Shown: piece by piece, positions 52,896 through 63,000 of the stretch
How positions within the stretch are numbered: the stretch's first letter is position 1
Layout: each line of letters starts with the position of its first letter
The notes under the pieces: model-generated
What the model was told of the DNA's origin: nothing
The model's input: only the letters and a program-made list of their open reading frames with translations
Database searches by the model: none
NCBI GenBank assembly: GCA_038562555.1
Contig: JBCFBK010000012.1
Span: forward strand, 49,847 to 113,846
Source: JBCFBK01 sp038562555
Lineage (GTDB): Bacteria; Bacteroidota; Bacteroidia; Bacteroidales; Prolixibacteraceae
Direction of reading: 5' to 3'
DNA length: 64,000 bases
Made by a program: the position numbers and the translations under genes

Positions 52896-53294
52896 ATGGA
52901 AATGAGAGGGAGAACTTATAAAAGTCTGATTATTGCGGTCCTGTTTGTTTTTGTGACAGTTTCATTGATTGCACAGATTCCGGACGAAGTGGTGGTGAGC
53001 CTTAGAACCGGTAACGCGAACACGTTGTCAAACTATTTCAATCAAAATATTGAAATGGTCGTGCTGGAGCATGATGATGTTTACAGTAAAGCACAGGCTC
53101 AGCAAATTTTATCCAGCTTTTTCAGCCAGAATAAAGCCCAGGAATTCAGCATTATTCATACCGGAGGAAAAGAGGGTGCCCATTATGCCATTGGGAATCT
53201 GACAACGAGCGGTGGAACTTTCAGGGTATCGGTTTTTATGAAAAGCGCAGGAAATAAGGCCTACATTCATCAGCTGAGGATTGAAAAACAATAA
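52896..53294 (+). CDS. DUF4783-type exported protein
   Basis: The protein has 132 residues. A signal peptide (about 8-26) is followed by an NTF2-like fold: IPDEVVVSLRTGNANTLSNY, FNQNIEMVVLEHDDVYSKAQ, SSFFSQN, then YAIGNLTTSGGTFRVSVFMK. I recognise DUF4783 of Bacteroidota, of unknown role. It lies 5 bases before the BrkB-family gene and is probably co-transcribed with it. Confidence 0.7.
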   Translation: MEMRGRTYKSLIIAVLFVFVTVSLIAQIPDEVVVSLRTGNANTLSNYFNQNIEMVVLEHDDVYSKAQAQQILSSFFSQNKAQEFSIIHTGGKEGAHYAIGNLTTSGGTFRVSVFMKSAGNKAYIHQLRIEKQ

Positions 53295-53299
53295 GCCTG

Positions 53300-54223
53300 A
53301 TGCTCGGTCCCTTCACTCACAGGATAAAGCGATTATTTCTGAGATTGCTGATCAGGGCCAGGAAGATCAGTTTTCCGGGCTTTGACAGGATTCCTTTGTA
53401 TGATGTGATGGTTTTCTTTTACCGCAGTATTGTTGATGCCTCGTTTACCACAAGGGCCTCGGCCATTGCCTTTAGTTTTTTTCTTGCACTTTTTCCTGCC
53501 ATTATCTTTTTGTTTACACTGATACCTTATATTCCGATCAGGAACTTTCAGGCTGAGCTTTTTTTGCTGATCAGGGACCTCTTGCCCGCAAGCACCTTTG
53601 TTGCAGTTGAGGAAACGATTCAGGATATCCTGACCCGGCAGCGCAGCGGACTGTTGTCGCTGGGGTTTTTGATGGCCCTTATTTTTTCGTCAAATGGTCT
53701 GGTCTCCATGATGAACGCATTTGATTCATCTCTGCATACCGTTGAAACGCGAAACTGGCTGGATCAGCGGCTTGTTTCGTTTTTACTGCTGATGGTTCTT
53801 TCCGTATTGCTTACGCTTGCCATTGCTCTGATTATCCTTGGCCAGTATGGCATTAATTATCTGGAAGAATCGCCCCTTGTGGGAAGCCGGCTGACTTTTT
53901 ATCTGCTGTCGGTAGGAAGGTGGGTCGTTACCATAGCGTTGCTCTTTTTTGCCTACTCTTCCCTGTATTTTTTTGCACCTACCAGGAAGACCCGCTGGCG
54001 GTTCATCTCGCCCGGAAGCACGCTTGCCACGATCCTGAGTATCGCTGTCCTGGGAGGTTTTGGTTATTACATTACCCGTTTTGGACAATACAATAAGTTA
54101 TACGGCTCTATTGGAACGTTGCTGGTGGTGATGTTGCTTTGTTACCTGATGTCCCTGATCCTGCTGATTGGCTTTGAACTCAATAACAGCATCAGCGCCG
54201 CGCGAAGGAAAATTATCATGTAA
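53300..54223 (+). CDS. YihY/BrkB-family membrane protein
   Basis: The protein has 307 residues with about six membrane helices. ASFTTRASAIAFSFFLALFPA near residue 50 and YGSIGTLLVVMLLCYLMSLILLIGFELN at the end match the YihY/BrkB family; this family was once mistaken for RNase BN, and its true role is unclear. The C-terminal GFELNNSISAARRK is typical. Convergent with the rhomboid operon; the gap is a repeat hairpin. Confidence 0.9.
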   Translation: MLGPFTHRIKRLFLRLLIRARKISFPGFDRIPLYDVMVFFYRSIVDASFTTRASAIAFSFFLALFPAIIFLFTLIPYIPIRNFQAELFLLIRDLLPASTFVAVEETIQDILTRQRSGLLSLGFLMALIFSSNGLVSMMNAFDSSLHTVETRNWLDQRLVSFLLLMVLSVLLTLAIALIILGQYGINYLEESPLVGSRLTFYLLSVGRWVVTIALLFFAYSSLYFFAPTRKTRWRFISPGSTLATILSIAVLGGFGYYITRFGQYNKLYGSIGTLLVVMLLCYLMSLILLIGFELNNSISAARRKIIM

Positions 54224-54225
54224 TT

Positions 54226-54299
54226 ATAGTCGTAAGTAGCTAGTCGTAAATAGTTAGTAAGATCCGGATTTCTTTGTCTTACGACTTGCGACTAAAAAT
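54226..54299. repeat. Modular repeat hairpin between convergent genes
   Basis: TAGTCGTAAG (54227-54236), a second TAGTCGTAAA, and TAGTTAGTAAG on the left face the inverted CTTACGACT (54278-54286) and TGCGACTA on the right. The words can fold on themselves, and the gap lies between convergent stops. Confidence 0.65.
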
Positions 54300-55172
54300 T
54301 TACTTTCCCATCTTAAACAGCAATTCTTTTTCTTCTTTAGTGAGGGAATCATAGCCCGATTTGCTGATCTTATCAAGTACCCGGTTTATTTCTTCCTGCT
54401 GCAGGTTTTTCTGGCGATTGTATTCGATATTGTCTTTTTTGCGTCCGCGATAGCTTACCTGGATCCGTTGCCTGGGGTGAAATAAACGGGTTGCCGCGTC
54501 AATTAATTTAGTAATGATCCAGGTCAGATCATGGCCTTTCCGGCGTTGCACGGCAAAGAAAAAGCCAAAAACTGCTCCTCCCAGATGGGCCAGGTTACCA
54601 CCGGCGTTTGAAGAAGCGATTCCGATCACGTAAAGGGCAATGGAGAACAGAGCAAGATGCTTCATTTTAATCTGCCCGATAAACAACAGGTTTATCGGAT
54701 GGTTGGGCGCGTGGGTGGCAACTGCAGCGATAATGGCCAGGACCGAAGCTGAGGCCCCGAGCAGCCGGGCGAAGACAATGACCTCCGAAAAAGCCGGAAA
54801 CAAGTTGTAAGCCAGCAGAAAAAATACGCCGCCTGAAAGCCCTCCCAGCAAATATACACCCAGCAACTTTTTTGCATCAAAATAGAAGAGGAAGATCTTG
54901 CCCATCCAGTAGAGCCAAAGTACATTGAATAAGATATGCAGAAAATTGAAGTGCAGGAACATATAAGTGATCAATGTCCAGGGCCGCAGCATTAGCTGCC
55001 CGACGTCGGCCGGAAGGGCCAGCCAGTTTAGCAGGGTAAATTCCTGATTCAGCAAAAAGAAAAAAACATGAATAACCCGTATGGAGAGAAATACGCCGAT
55101 GTTTATATAAATCAGCCGGGTGAGTACCGAGCCTTTTTTAAACGACTCTTTTATTTCATCAATAATCGACAT
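54300..55172 (-). CDS. Rhomboid-family intramembrane protease (GASA type)
   Basis: The protein has 290 residues from ATG 55172 (MSIIDEIKESFKKGS); a longer frame upstream runs through a repeat. Six membrane helices hold the rhomboid core: the nucleophile motif is LLGASASVLAI (GxSA rather than GxSG), and the catalytic His is in NLAHLGGAVFG. The C-terminus is cytoplasmic, basic, then acidic. Rhomboids cut membrane proteins inside their transmembrane helices. It follows another rhomboid gene. Confidence 0.87.
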   Translation of the reverse strand: MSIIDEIKESFKKGSVLTRLIYINIGVFLSIRVIHVFFFLLNQEFTLLNWLALPADVGQLMLRPWTLITYMFLHFNFLHILFNVLWLYWMGKIFLFYFDAKKLLGVYLLGGLSGGVFFLLAYNLFPAFSEVIVFARLLGASASVLAIIAAVATHAPNHPINLLFIGQIKMKHLALFSIALYVIGIASSNAGGNLAHLGGAVFGFFFAVQRRKGHDLTWIITKLIDAATRLFHPRQRIQVSYRGRKKDNIEYNRQKNLQQEEINRVLDKISKSGYDSLTKEEKELLFKMGK

Positions 55173-55186
55173 GATCAAATTTTTAA

Positions 55187-55236
55187 AAGACACAAGTATC
55201 AGGTAACAGGGCAAAAGACAAAAGGACAAAAAGACT
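55187..55236. repeat. Modular intergenic repeat between the two rhomboid genes
   Basis: AAGACACAAGTATCAGG, then AGGGCAAAAGACAAAAGGAC. The ACACAAGTATCA word is shared with copies 1 and 2. Confidence 0.5.
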
Positions 55237-55250
55237 TCCCGGCCGGTGTG

Positions 55251-55994
55251 CTAATAAAATTTCCGGCTGTTTTTGTTCCAGTACCTGATCATCAGGTAAC
55301 CAAACAGCATTCCTCCCAAATGAGCAAAATGAGCCACGTTGCTTCCGGGGCGCGCAAACCCCAGATAAAGTTCAATAGCACCGTAGGCAATGACAAAATA
55401 TTTGGCTTTAATGGGAATGGGAGGGAAAAGCAGAAAAAGCTGGGTATTCGGAAATAACATTCCAAATCCAAGCAGCACACCATATACAGCACCCGAAGCA
55501 CCAACCGTTGGAACGTTCATAAGCTGGTTAAGTTTTCCCATCATCGGATCTGCAAAATTTTTTCCCTGTTGCCATAGCTCTACACCCTGCTGCATAACCA
55601 GGTCGATCTGTTCCTGACTCATTTGAGATACAACCGAGCTGTATTCGATGTAATTCACAAACAAATGTAAGGCGGCAGCTCCGAGCCCGGTCACAAAATA
55701 ATAAGTAAAAAAGCGCCGGGGTCCCCATACGCTTTCCAGAACCCTTCCAAACATCCACAAGGCAAACATATTGAAGAAAATATGCGTGATACCGCCGTGC
55801 ATAAACATGTGGGTGACCAACTGATAGGGACGAAATGCAGGTGACAGGAAAAAGTGCAGTCCCAGTATTGAATTCAGATCAATGCCGCGTACGCTGGCCA
55901 TAAAAAATGTTGCCAGAAGCATCAACACATTGAGAATGATCAGATTTTTTACAACAGGAGGAATATTTCCGATAACAGGTCTGTAATTCTGCAT
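55251..55994 (-). CDS. Rhomboid-family intramembrane protease (GASG type)
   Basis: The protein has 247 residues with six membrane helices. The nucleophile is in VGASGAVYGVLLGFG (GxSG), and the His in HFAHLGGMLFGYL. The long loop after helix 1 contains THMFMHGGITHIFFNMFALW, the usual HxxxHxxxN segment. It probably heads the rhomboid pair or is the second gene after mutL on the same strand. Confidence 0.9.
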   Translation of the reverse strand: MQNYRPVIGNIPPVVKNLIILNVLMLLATFFMASVRGIDLNSILGLHFFLSPAFRPYQLVTHMFMHGGITHIFFNMFALWMFGRVLESVWGPRRFFTYYFVTGLGAAALHLFVNYIEYSSVVSQMSQEQIDLVMQQGVELWQQGKNFADPMMGKLNQLMNVPTVGASGAVYGVLLGFGMLFPNTQLFLLFPPIPIKAKYFVIAYGAIELYLGFARPGSNVAHFAHLGGMLFGYLMIRYWNKNSRKFY

Positions 55995-56074
55995 ACTTTA
56001 CAATTTAATTTGCCGGTACAATTGCCGGGCCATAAATAATTTTGGTCTAAAGTAAATAAATAACGGACACTTTG

Positions 56075-57922
56075 TCACTTTAGCATTTTTTCAAATTGCT
56101 CAACCGGGATTATTGTTAACACTTGTTTTCCCGACGGTGAGAAATTCGGGGTGGAGCAGCCAAAAAGCTGATCGATGATCTGGTTGATCTCCTCCGGCTT
56201 CATCACATAACCATAAGGAATTGCAGATGCCCGGGCCAGGGAGGCAGCAATTTTCTCACGTGCCTTCTCCCGGATATCCGCAGCCGTGTTTTTTAAATCC
56301 TGCAGCAGACCTTCAATAATCTCGAGCGGCGATGCATGATCCAGGATCGCGGGTGTACCGTTTATAATAAAACTGTTACTTCCAAAATCACGGACATCGA
56401 AGCCCAGCGATTTCAAATCGTCCAGTACCGATCTCAGCAGTTCAGCATCGGCAGCATGCAGATCAAAGGTCTGCGGAAAAAGCTGCTGCTGAGTGGCAAT
56501 CACGTTGCCGCTTAGAATAGTCATAAAATTTTCGAACAGGATCCGTTCATGCGCACGCTTTTGATCGATGACCATTAATCCCGATTTAACAGGCGCAAGG
56601 ATATATTTGTTCTTAAACTGGAAGCAGGTTTTACCAGTAAAAAGTTCCTCCGTTGAAAGTTCAACCTTTTCTTCGCTTTTCCCTTCAGGCATAAAGGGCA
56701 CTTCGCGCTCCCTGTTTTTCTGAAAATCCTGATAGAGTTTTTCCCAATGCCTGACTTGTTCCTGACGGCCGGGAGAGGTTTGCTCCATCGACAATTGTTT
56801 CCTCCCCACTTCAAAGGGGTTATAGGTCGGATCAATCTGAATTTCCGGCGGCGGGACTACTTCTCCGCTCCTGGGTGCTATCGGAATTTCAATACTTCCC
56901 GACTGGTCGAAATCGATGGAGGGAACGATGTTGAATTTTCCAAGGGCTTCGCGTACCGAAGCATGAATGATTTGCCAGATTGCCGACTCATTCTCAAATT
57001 TAATTTCCGTTTTTGTAGGATGGATATTGATATCAATCGTTTCAGGGTCCACGTCAAAATAAAGAAAATAAGACGGAAAGCTTTCGGGGGGCAGTATTTT
57101 TTCATAAGCCTGAATGACTGCCTTATGAAAAAAAGGATGCTTCATAAACCGGTTATTGACAAAAAAGAACTGTTCGCCAAAGGTCTTTCGGGCGAACCTG
57201 GGTTGCCCGACATATCCCCTGACCTTCACCAGGGTCGTTTCAGTATGAACGGGTATCAGGTTTTGTCCGGTAGTTTTTCCAAAAATGGCCATAACGCGTT
57301 TGCGGATATTATCCCCTTTCCCCAGTTCGTATATGGATTCCTGATTGTGAAGCAAGGAGATGCTGATTTCGGAATTGGCCAGGGCAATCCGCTGAATTTC
57401 ACAGATAATATGCTTAAGTTCAGTAGGATTGCCTTTTAAAAATTTTCTCCGTGCGGGAACATTGAAAAACAAATTTTTGATCATAAAGTTGGATCCGCAG
57501 GCGCAACTGGCAGGTTCCTGCTTAAACAATACCGAGCCACCGATATGAATAAACGTACCAATTTCGTCATCATGTAAACGCGTCCGCAACTCCACGTCGG
57601 CAACAGCCGCAATTGAAGCGAGCGCTTCTCCGCGGAAACCCATCGTGCGGATGGCAAACAGATCATTTGCTGAACGGATTTTTGATGTGGCATGGCGCTC
57701 AAAGGCCATGCGCGCATCGGTAGCCGACATGCCGCAACCGTCGTCGCTGACCTGGATTAACGTCCGGCCTGCGTCTTTGATATTTACCGTAATTCGGGTG
57801 GCTCCTGAGTCGATGGCATTTTCAACCAGTTCTTTTACCACCGATGCGGGTCGTTGTATGACTTCACCGGCGGCAATCTGGTTTGCTACGGAGTCAGGTA
57901 AAAGCTGAATGATATCTGGCAC
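56075..57922 (-). CDS. mutL: DNA mismatch repair protein MutL
   Basis: The protein has 615 residues. The GHKL ATPase N-terminus is complete: IAAGEVIQRPASVVKELVEN, DDGCGMSATDA, FATSKI-type lid, and GFRGEALASIA. The C-terminal dimerisation domain shows VIDQKRAHERILFENF, where the usual DQHA metal motif reads DQKRA (His to Lys), and CSTPNFSPSGK near the end. MutL couples mismatch recognition by MutS to strand removal; MutS is not here. Followed on the same strand by the rhomboid genes. Confidence 0.94.
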   Translation of the reverse strand: MPDIIQLLPDSVANQIAAGEVIQRPASVVKELVENAIDSGATRITVNIKDAGRTLIQVSDDGCGMSATDARMAFERHATSKIRSANDLFAIRTMGFRGEALASIAAVADVELRTRLHDDEIGTFIHIGGSVLFKQEPASCACGSNFMIKNLFFNVPARRKFLKGNPTELKHIICEIQRIALANSEISISLLHNQESIYELGKGDNIRKRVMAIFGKTTGQNLIPVHTETTLVKVRGYVGQPRFARKTFGEQFFFVNNRFMKHPFFHKAVIQAYEKILPPESFPSYFLYFDVDPETIDINIHPTKTEIKFENESAIWQIIHASVREALGKFNIVPSIDFDQSGSIEIPIAPRSGEVVPPPEIQIDPTYNPFEVGRKQLSMEQTSPGRQEQVRHWEKLYQDFQKNREREVPFMPEGKSEEKVELSTEELFTGKTCFQFKNKYILAPVKSGLMVIDQKRAHERILFENFMTILSGNVIATQQQLFPQTFDLHAADAELLRSVLDDLKSLGFDVRDFGSNSFIINGTPAILDHASPLEIIEGLLQDLKNTAADIREKAREKIAASLARASAIPYGYVMKPEEINQIIDQLFGCSTPNFSPSGKQVLTIIPVEQFEKMLK

Positions 57923-57931
57923 GGAATTACT

Positions 57932-58222
57932 TTAAAATTTCAGTAAAAGGTAAAAAACTAAGCCCAGGATGACAATTAACAGGATCAATCGCGTGGCAGA
58001 GCTTTTTTGGGCATCCCGCGAGTTGGTCGATTTCAGCGACCTTCGAAACTGTCCACGGATATTAGGTCTGTAATTTGGATCGGTTGGTTTTTTTTCGTCT
58101 ATTCCCAGTTCTTTTTTGATGCGTTCTTCACGTTCCTGCATCGCTTCCTTATCGGGATCATAAAAGCGATAGGGAATTTGAAATTTCCGCGCTTTCGGTA
58201 TATGGAAAAATTTTCCTGTCAT
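57932..58222 (-). CDS. Small tail-anchored protein near mutL
   Basis: The protein has 96 residues from ATG 58222 (MTGKFFHIPKARKFQIPYRF); 58282 would add an unlikely cysteine-rich start. A charged N-terminus with YDPDKEAMQEREERIKKELG is followed by a single C-terminal membrane helix (LILLIVILGLVFYLLL), so it is tail-anchored. I do not recognise a family with a function. It lies 9 bases upstream of mutL and is likely co-transcribed. Confidence 0.6.
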   Translation of the reverse strand: MTGKFFHIPKARKFQIPYRFYDPDKEAMQEREERIKKELGIDEKKPTDPNYRPNIRGQFRRSLKSTNSRDAQKSSATRLILLIVILGLVFYLLLKF

Positions 58223-58380
58223 GTTAAAAAATATCATGGATTGATTATATACAAAACTACAAAAATGCGGCCAGATACTCAAATTGCGAAATAAAAAGGC
58301 TGAGCGGGTACGGAATACTTGCTTATTATGACTAATAGCTGTAAATTTCTCAATAGTTTGGAAAGGTAAAACAATTCGCC

Positions 58381-59936
58381 ATGATGATCAAGACCTTTGC
58401 ATCGGCGGTTCATGGCATTGATGCAACAATCATTACGATCGAAACAGATGTTTCCCAGGGAATTAAGTTTTTCCTGGTCGGCCTGCCCGACAGTGCCGTA
58501 AAGGAGAGCCAGCAGCGGATTGAATCAGCCCTTCGCCTCACGGGATTTAAATGGCCCCGGAGGAAGGTGGTCATTAATATGGCTCCGGCCGATCTGCGCA
58601 AGGAGGGCTCGGCTTATGACCTGCCACTGGCAATAGCGGTGCTGGCAGCGTCCGGACAGATTCAGAGTGAAAGGCTGGGGAATTTCGTGCTGATGGGAGA
58701 ACTTTCGCTTGACGGAGCTCTCCAGCCCATCAGAGGTGCATTGCCCATAGCCATCAAGGCCAGGGAAGAGGGTTTTGAAGGATTTATTCTGCCGGTTCAA
58801 AATGCCCGTGAAGCGGCCGTAGTCGATCATCTGAAGGTGTATGGTGTTGAAAATATTCAGCAGGTAGCGGCCTTTTTTAACGGGATTACTGCGCCTGAAC
58901 AGACCATTGTCAATACCCGCGAAGAATTTTACAGGATGGTTAGCCGTACTGAGGTTGACTTTTCTGACGTGAAAGGTCAGGAAAATGTGAAACGTGCCCT
59001 GGAGATCGCGGCGGCAGGCGGGCATAACGTGATCATGATCGGCCCTCCCGGTTCGGGAAAGACCATGCTGGCCAAGCGGATCCCCGGTATTTTGCCGCCC
59101 TTTACCCTGCATGAGGCGCTCGAAACCACCAAGATCCATTCGGTGGCAGGGAAGATTGGCCGGAATACCTCACTGATGACCGAACGGCCATTTCGGGCAC
59201 CTCATCACACCATTTCAGATATCGCACTGGTTGGAGGAGGCTCTTTCCCTCAGCCCGGTGAAATTTCTCTTGCGCATAACGGGGTTCTCTTTCTCGATGA
59301 ATTGCCTGAATTCAGACGTACCGTTCTTGAGGTGATGAGGCAACCTTTGGAAGACCGGCACATCATTATATCGCGGGCCCGGTTTTCTGTTGAGTATCCG
59401 GCGAGCCTGATGCTGGTGGCTTCGATGAATCCTTGTCCGTGTGGATATTATAATCATCCCACGAAAGAATGTGTTTGCCCGCCGGGAGCAGTTGCCAAAT
59501 ACCTGAACCGGATTTCGGGGCCGCTGCTCGACCGGATCGATATTCATCTGGAAGTTATTCCGGTTCCGTTTAATAAAATGGCTGAGCTGAAAGAAACCGA
59601 GAGCAGCAGTNNNNNNNNNNCAGCAGTTCGATTCGCGGGCGGGTGATCAGTGCCAGGAATATTCAGTCAAAACGCTTTAAAGACCTGCCGGGGGTATTTT
59701 GCAATGCGCAAATGTCGTCGCGACAAGTCAGGGAGCACGTTACGCCTGGTCAGGCCGGCAACCTGCTGCTGAAAAATGCGATGGATAAGCTGGGCTTGTC
59801 GGCCCGTGCTTACGACCGCATTCTGCGCGTGGCCCGTACCATTGCCGATCTTGAGCATTCTGTACAGGTGGAGGCTCATCACATTTCGGAAGCCATCCAG
59901 TACCGCAGCCTCGATCGTGAAAGCTGGGGCGCATGA
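58381..59936 (+). CDS. ComM/YifB Mg-chelatase-like AAA ATPase (crossing a gap)
   Basis: The coding frame breaks at ten N flanked by CAGCAGT on both sides; dropping the N and one copy gives a continuous ESSSSIRGRVISARNIQ, so the gene is whole, about 512 residues. It has an N-terminal Lon-like domain (GLPDSAVKESQQRIESAL), a Walker A motif GPPGSGKTMLAKR near residue 220, a Walker B LFLDELPEF, and a C-terminal YifB/ComM extension. In competent bacteria ComM drives branch migration of incoming DNA; without a competence locus here that role is only presumed. Confidence 0.9.
59611..59620. other. Scaffold gap (10 N) inside the ComM/YifB gene
   Basis: Ten N, flanked by CAGCAGT at 59604-59610 and 59621-59627. 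Collapsing N plus one copy removes 17 bases and puts both halves in the same frame. Confidence 0.9.
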
Positions 59937-60060
59937 TCAGGAATATGAACAAAAAATGTTAACCTTTAGCCATGGAATTGACATGTTTCCATAAACACCG
60001 GCCGGGTGCACATATGCTGATCCTGTCAGTTCCATTTGGTCTTTAAAAAATAATATACAA

Positions 60061-63000
60061 ATGAATCAATCTTCACCTTCAGTCCTCAGTTTCCTGTTCC
60101 TCCTTCTCCTGCTTTCGTGCAGTCGCCGGGACGAAAGCCAGCAGGCACAGCCCGATCCCGCTTACGCCCAGTTTGTCAGCAGTTTTACAAGTGGGGTAAT
60201 TTCGTGCAAATCGCCCATTCAGATCGAGCTGGCCATGGATCCGACAGCAACCGTGAAGGAGGACCCGGCGCCTCCTGCGGGCATGATCTCCCTCGAGCCA
60301 CATGTTGCAGGAAAGATACAGTGGGTGAATGCCCGCACCCTCGCTTTCGTTGCCAGCGACAAACTCGAATCGGGAACTACCTACCGGGTGACCGTCGCGC
60401 TGGACAAACTGCTGAAGGTTCCTGATCAATACCGGACCATGACGTTCCAGATCAGGACCATTTCGCAATCCTTTCGTGTGGACGATCTGGCACTGAAAGC
60501 CTATAATTATGAGGATCAAAAGATCCGGTACCTGACCGGGACGGTATATACGGCCGACTACGCTGTGTCCGGGACTGTGGAACCGGTAGTTGCCGTAAAG
60601 GATCAGGCAGGCCCGCTGGATCTCTTGTGGGAACATGATGCAACCGGTACCGTCCATACGTTCCGGGCCGACAGCCTTATCCGGGGTGACCGTGCGCGTG
60701 ACCTGACCGTTGCCTGGAACGGAAAAACGCTTGGTGAGGATAAAAAGGGAGAGCAGAAAATAGACGTACCGGCTGCCGGCGACTTCAGCGTGGTAAAGCT
60801 TGAGGTTGTACAACAGCCGGAGCAGATACTCATTCTGCATTTTTCTGATGCCTTGCTGTCTGATCAGGATCTTACCGGTCTGGTCACGGTGGATGGGACG
60901 GGTGAACTCAGGTACGTGACCGAATTCAGCGAACTGAAAGTATATTTGCCCCAACGGCTTTCAGGAATGCACGAAGTCCGCATCTGGGGCGGGATCAGAA
61001 ATGCAATGGGCAGGCCGTTAAAAGATCCGGTAAGCATGCAGGCTCATTTTGAAGACATGCGCCCTGCCGTCAGGTTGATCGGCAAAGGCAGCATTGTGCC
61101 GTCGTCGGAAGAGCTGATCATCCCCATTGAAGCGGTTAACCTGAAGGCTGTCGATCTGCGCGTCATCAAAATACTTACTCATAATGTTCACCAGTTTTTT
61201 CAGCAGAATCAGTATCAGGATGGGGGAGATCTGAAACAGGTTGGACGCCTGTTGCTGCAAAAAAGGATTGACCTGCAGGTCAATTCATTCCCGGATCTGA
61301 AGACCTGGCACGCATACCGGATTGATCTGGCCCGGCTGATCGCTGTCGAACCGGGAGCTATTTACCGGGTTAATCTGCGGTTTCGGAAATCCTATTCCGT
61401 TTACGGAAAGGAACGTGCCGGAGATGCCGACAGCATTTCGGTCATTGATCAGATGGAAGAGTCGCAACAGTCGGAACGGGAGAAGGAGGAATGGGACCGC
61501 CCGGGCTGGTATTCCGACGAGGATTATCCCGAAGGCTTCGACTGGGATAAACGAAATGATCCGAACGATGTCTCGTATTTTTATCCCGAACGCTTTGTCT
61601 CCCGTAATTTGTTCGCGACTAACCTGGCGATTATCGCCAAGGGAGGAAACAGTCGGGCTATGAATTTCGCGGTGACCAACCTGAAAACGACGGAACCTGA
61701 AGAAGGCGTATCGCTGAAGATCTACAATTTTCAAAAGCAACTGCTGGAAACGCTCACGACCGATTCGAAAGGATTTGCCCGGGTGAAGCCGGAAAGCAAA
61801 CCCTTCCTGCTTGTGGCAGAAAAAGCCGGACAAATCGCTTACCTGCGACTCGATGACGGCTCCTCGCTGTCGCTGAGTAACTTTGACGTTTCGGGCGAAG
61901 TTGTTCAGAAGGGGATAAAAGGATACCTCTATGGCGAACGGGGAGTCTGGCGTCCGGGTGACCGGATTTACCTGACGTTTATTCTGGAAGACGAACAGCG
62001 GCAACTCCCGGCCGGGCATCCGGTAATTTTTGAATTGATCGATCCGCGGGGACAAACAGTCAGCCGGCAAGTAAAAGCCGGCGGACACGACGGATTCTAT
62101 TGTTTTACAACCGAAACACAGCCTGATGCGCCCACCGGCAACTGGAGCGCGCGTATTAAGGTTGGAGGACAAAGCTTTTCAGAGCGCATCAAGGTTGAAA
62201 CGGTAAAGCCAAACCGATTGAAGATTGACCTCCAACTGGGCAAAGAGAGTCGTACGCTCAACCGGGGCCCTGTTCAGGGAAAGCTTACCGCAGCCTGGCT
62301 GCACGGAGGCATTGCCCGAAACCTGAAAGCGCGGATTTCCGTTGTTTTTTCACAGGTAAAGGCAGCATTCAAAGCATACCCAAATTATACATTTAACGAT
62401 CCTGCCCGTGAGTTTTCCGCTCAGGAACAACCGCTCTTCGATGGCCGGATCAATGAGCAGGGAGTTGCTCCGCTTGCCTTCGAAATGCCGGAAATATCAA
62501 CCGCACCCGGGATGCTGAATGCGCATTTCACCACACGCGTTTTCGAGGAAACCGGTGATTTCAGCATCGATGTCAAAACTGTTGCTTATGCGCCGTTTAT
62601 TTCGTTTGTTGGTGCGAAACTCCCGGCTTCCGATTCAAACTGGTATAAAACAGATAACACGTATCCGCTCGAACTGGTAACCGTAGATGCCGACGGAAAT
62701 AAAACCGATCGGAAGGGTCTGGAAATAACTGTTTATAAAGTCGATTGGCACTGGTGGTGGGATGCAGGAGAAGACCATCTGGGACGGTATGTTAATAATA
62801 AATACCGGAAACCCGTTATCCGGGCTATTGTGGATACCAGGGCAGGCGTGGCAAGTTTTCCCATTCAAATCAAGTACAGCAACTGGCAGGATAACGGCCG
62901 TTACCTGATTCACGTGAAAGACCCGCAAAGCGGGCACAGCACCGGGATTACCGCCTATTTTTCAAAATGGGGTTACTGGACTGCCGACGGGATGCAGGAA

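Noticed and set aside
16287..55236. CRISPR array interpretation of the short repeated words
   Set aside because: The words are not evenly spaced, vary in order, have no unique spacers between identical repeats, and no cas genes are near.
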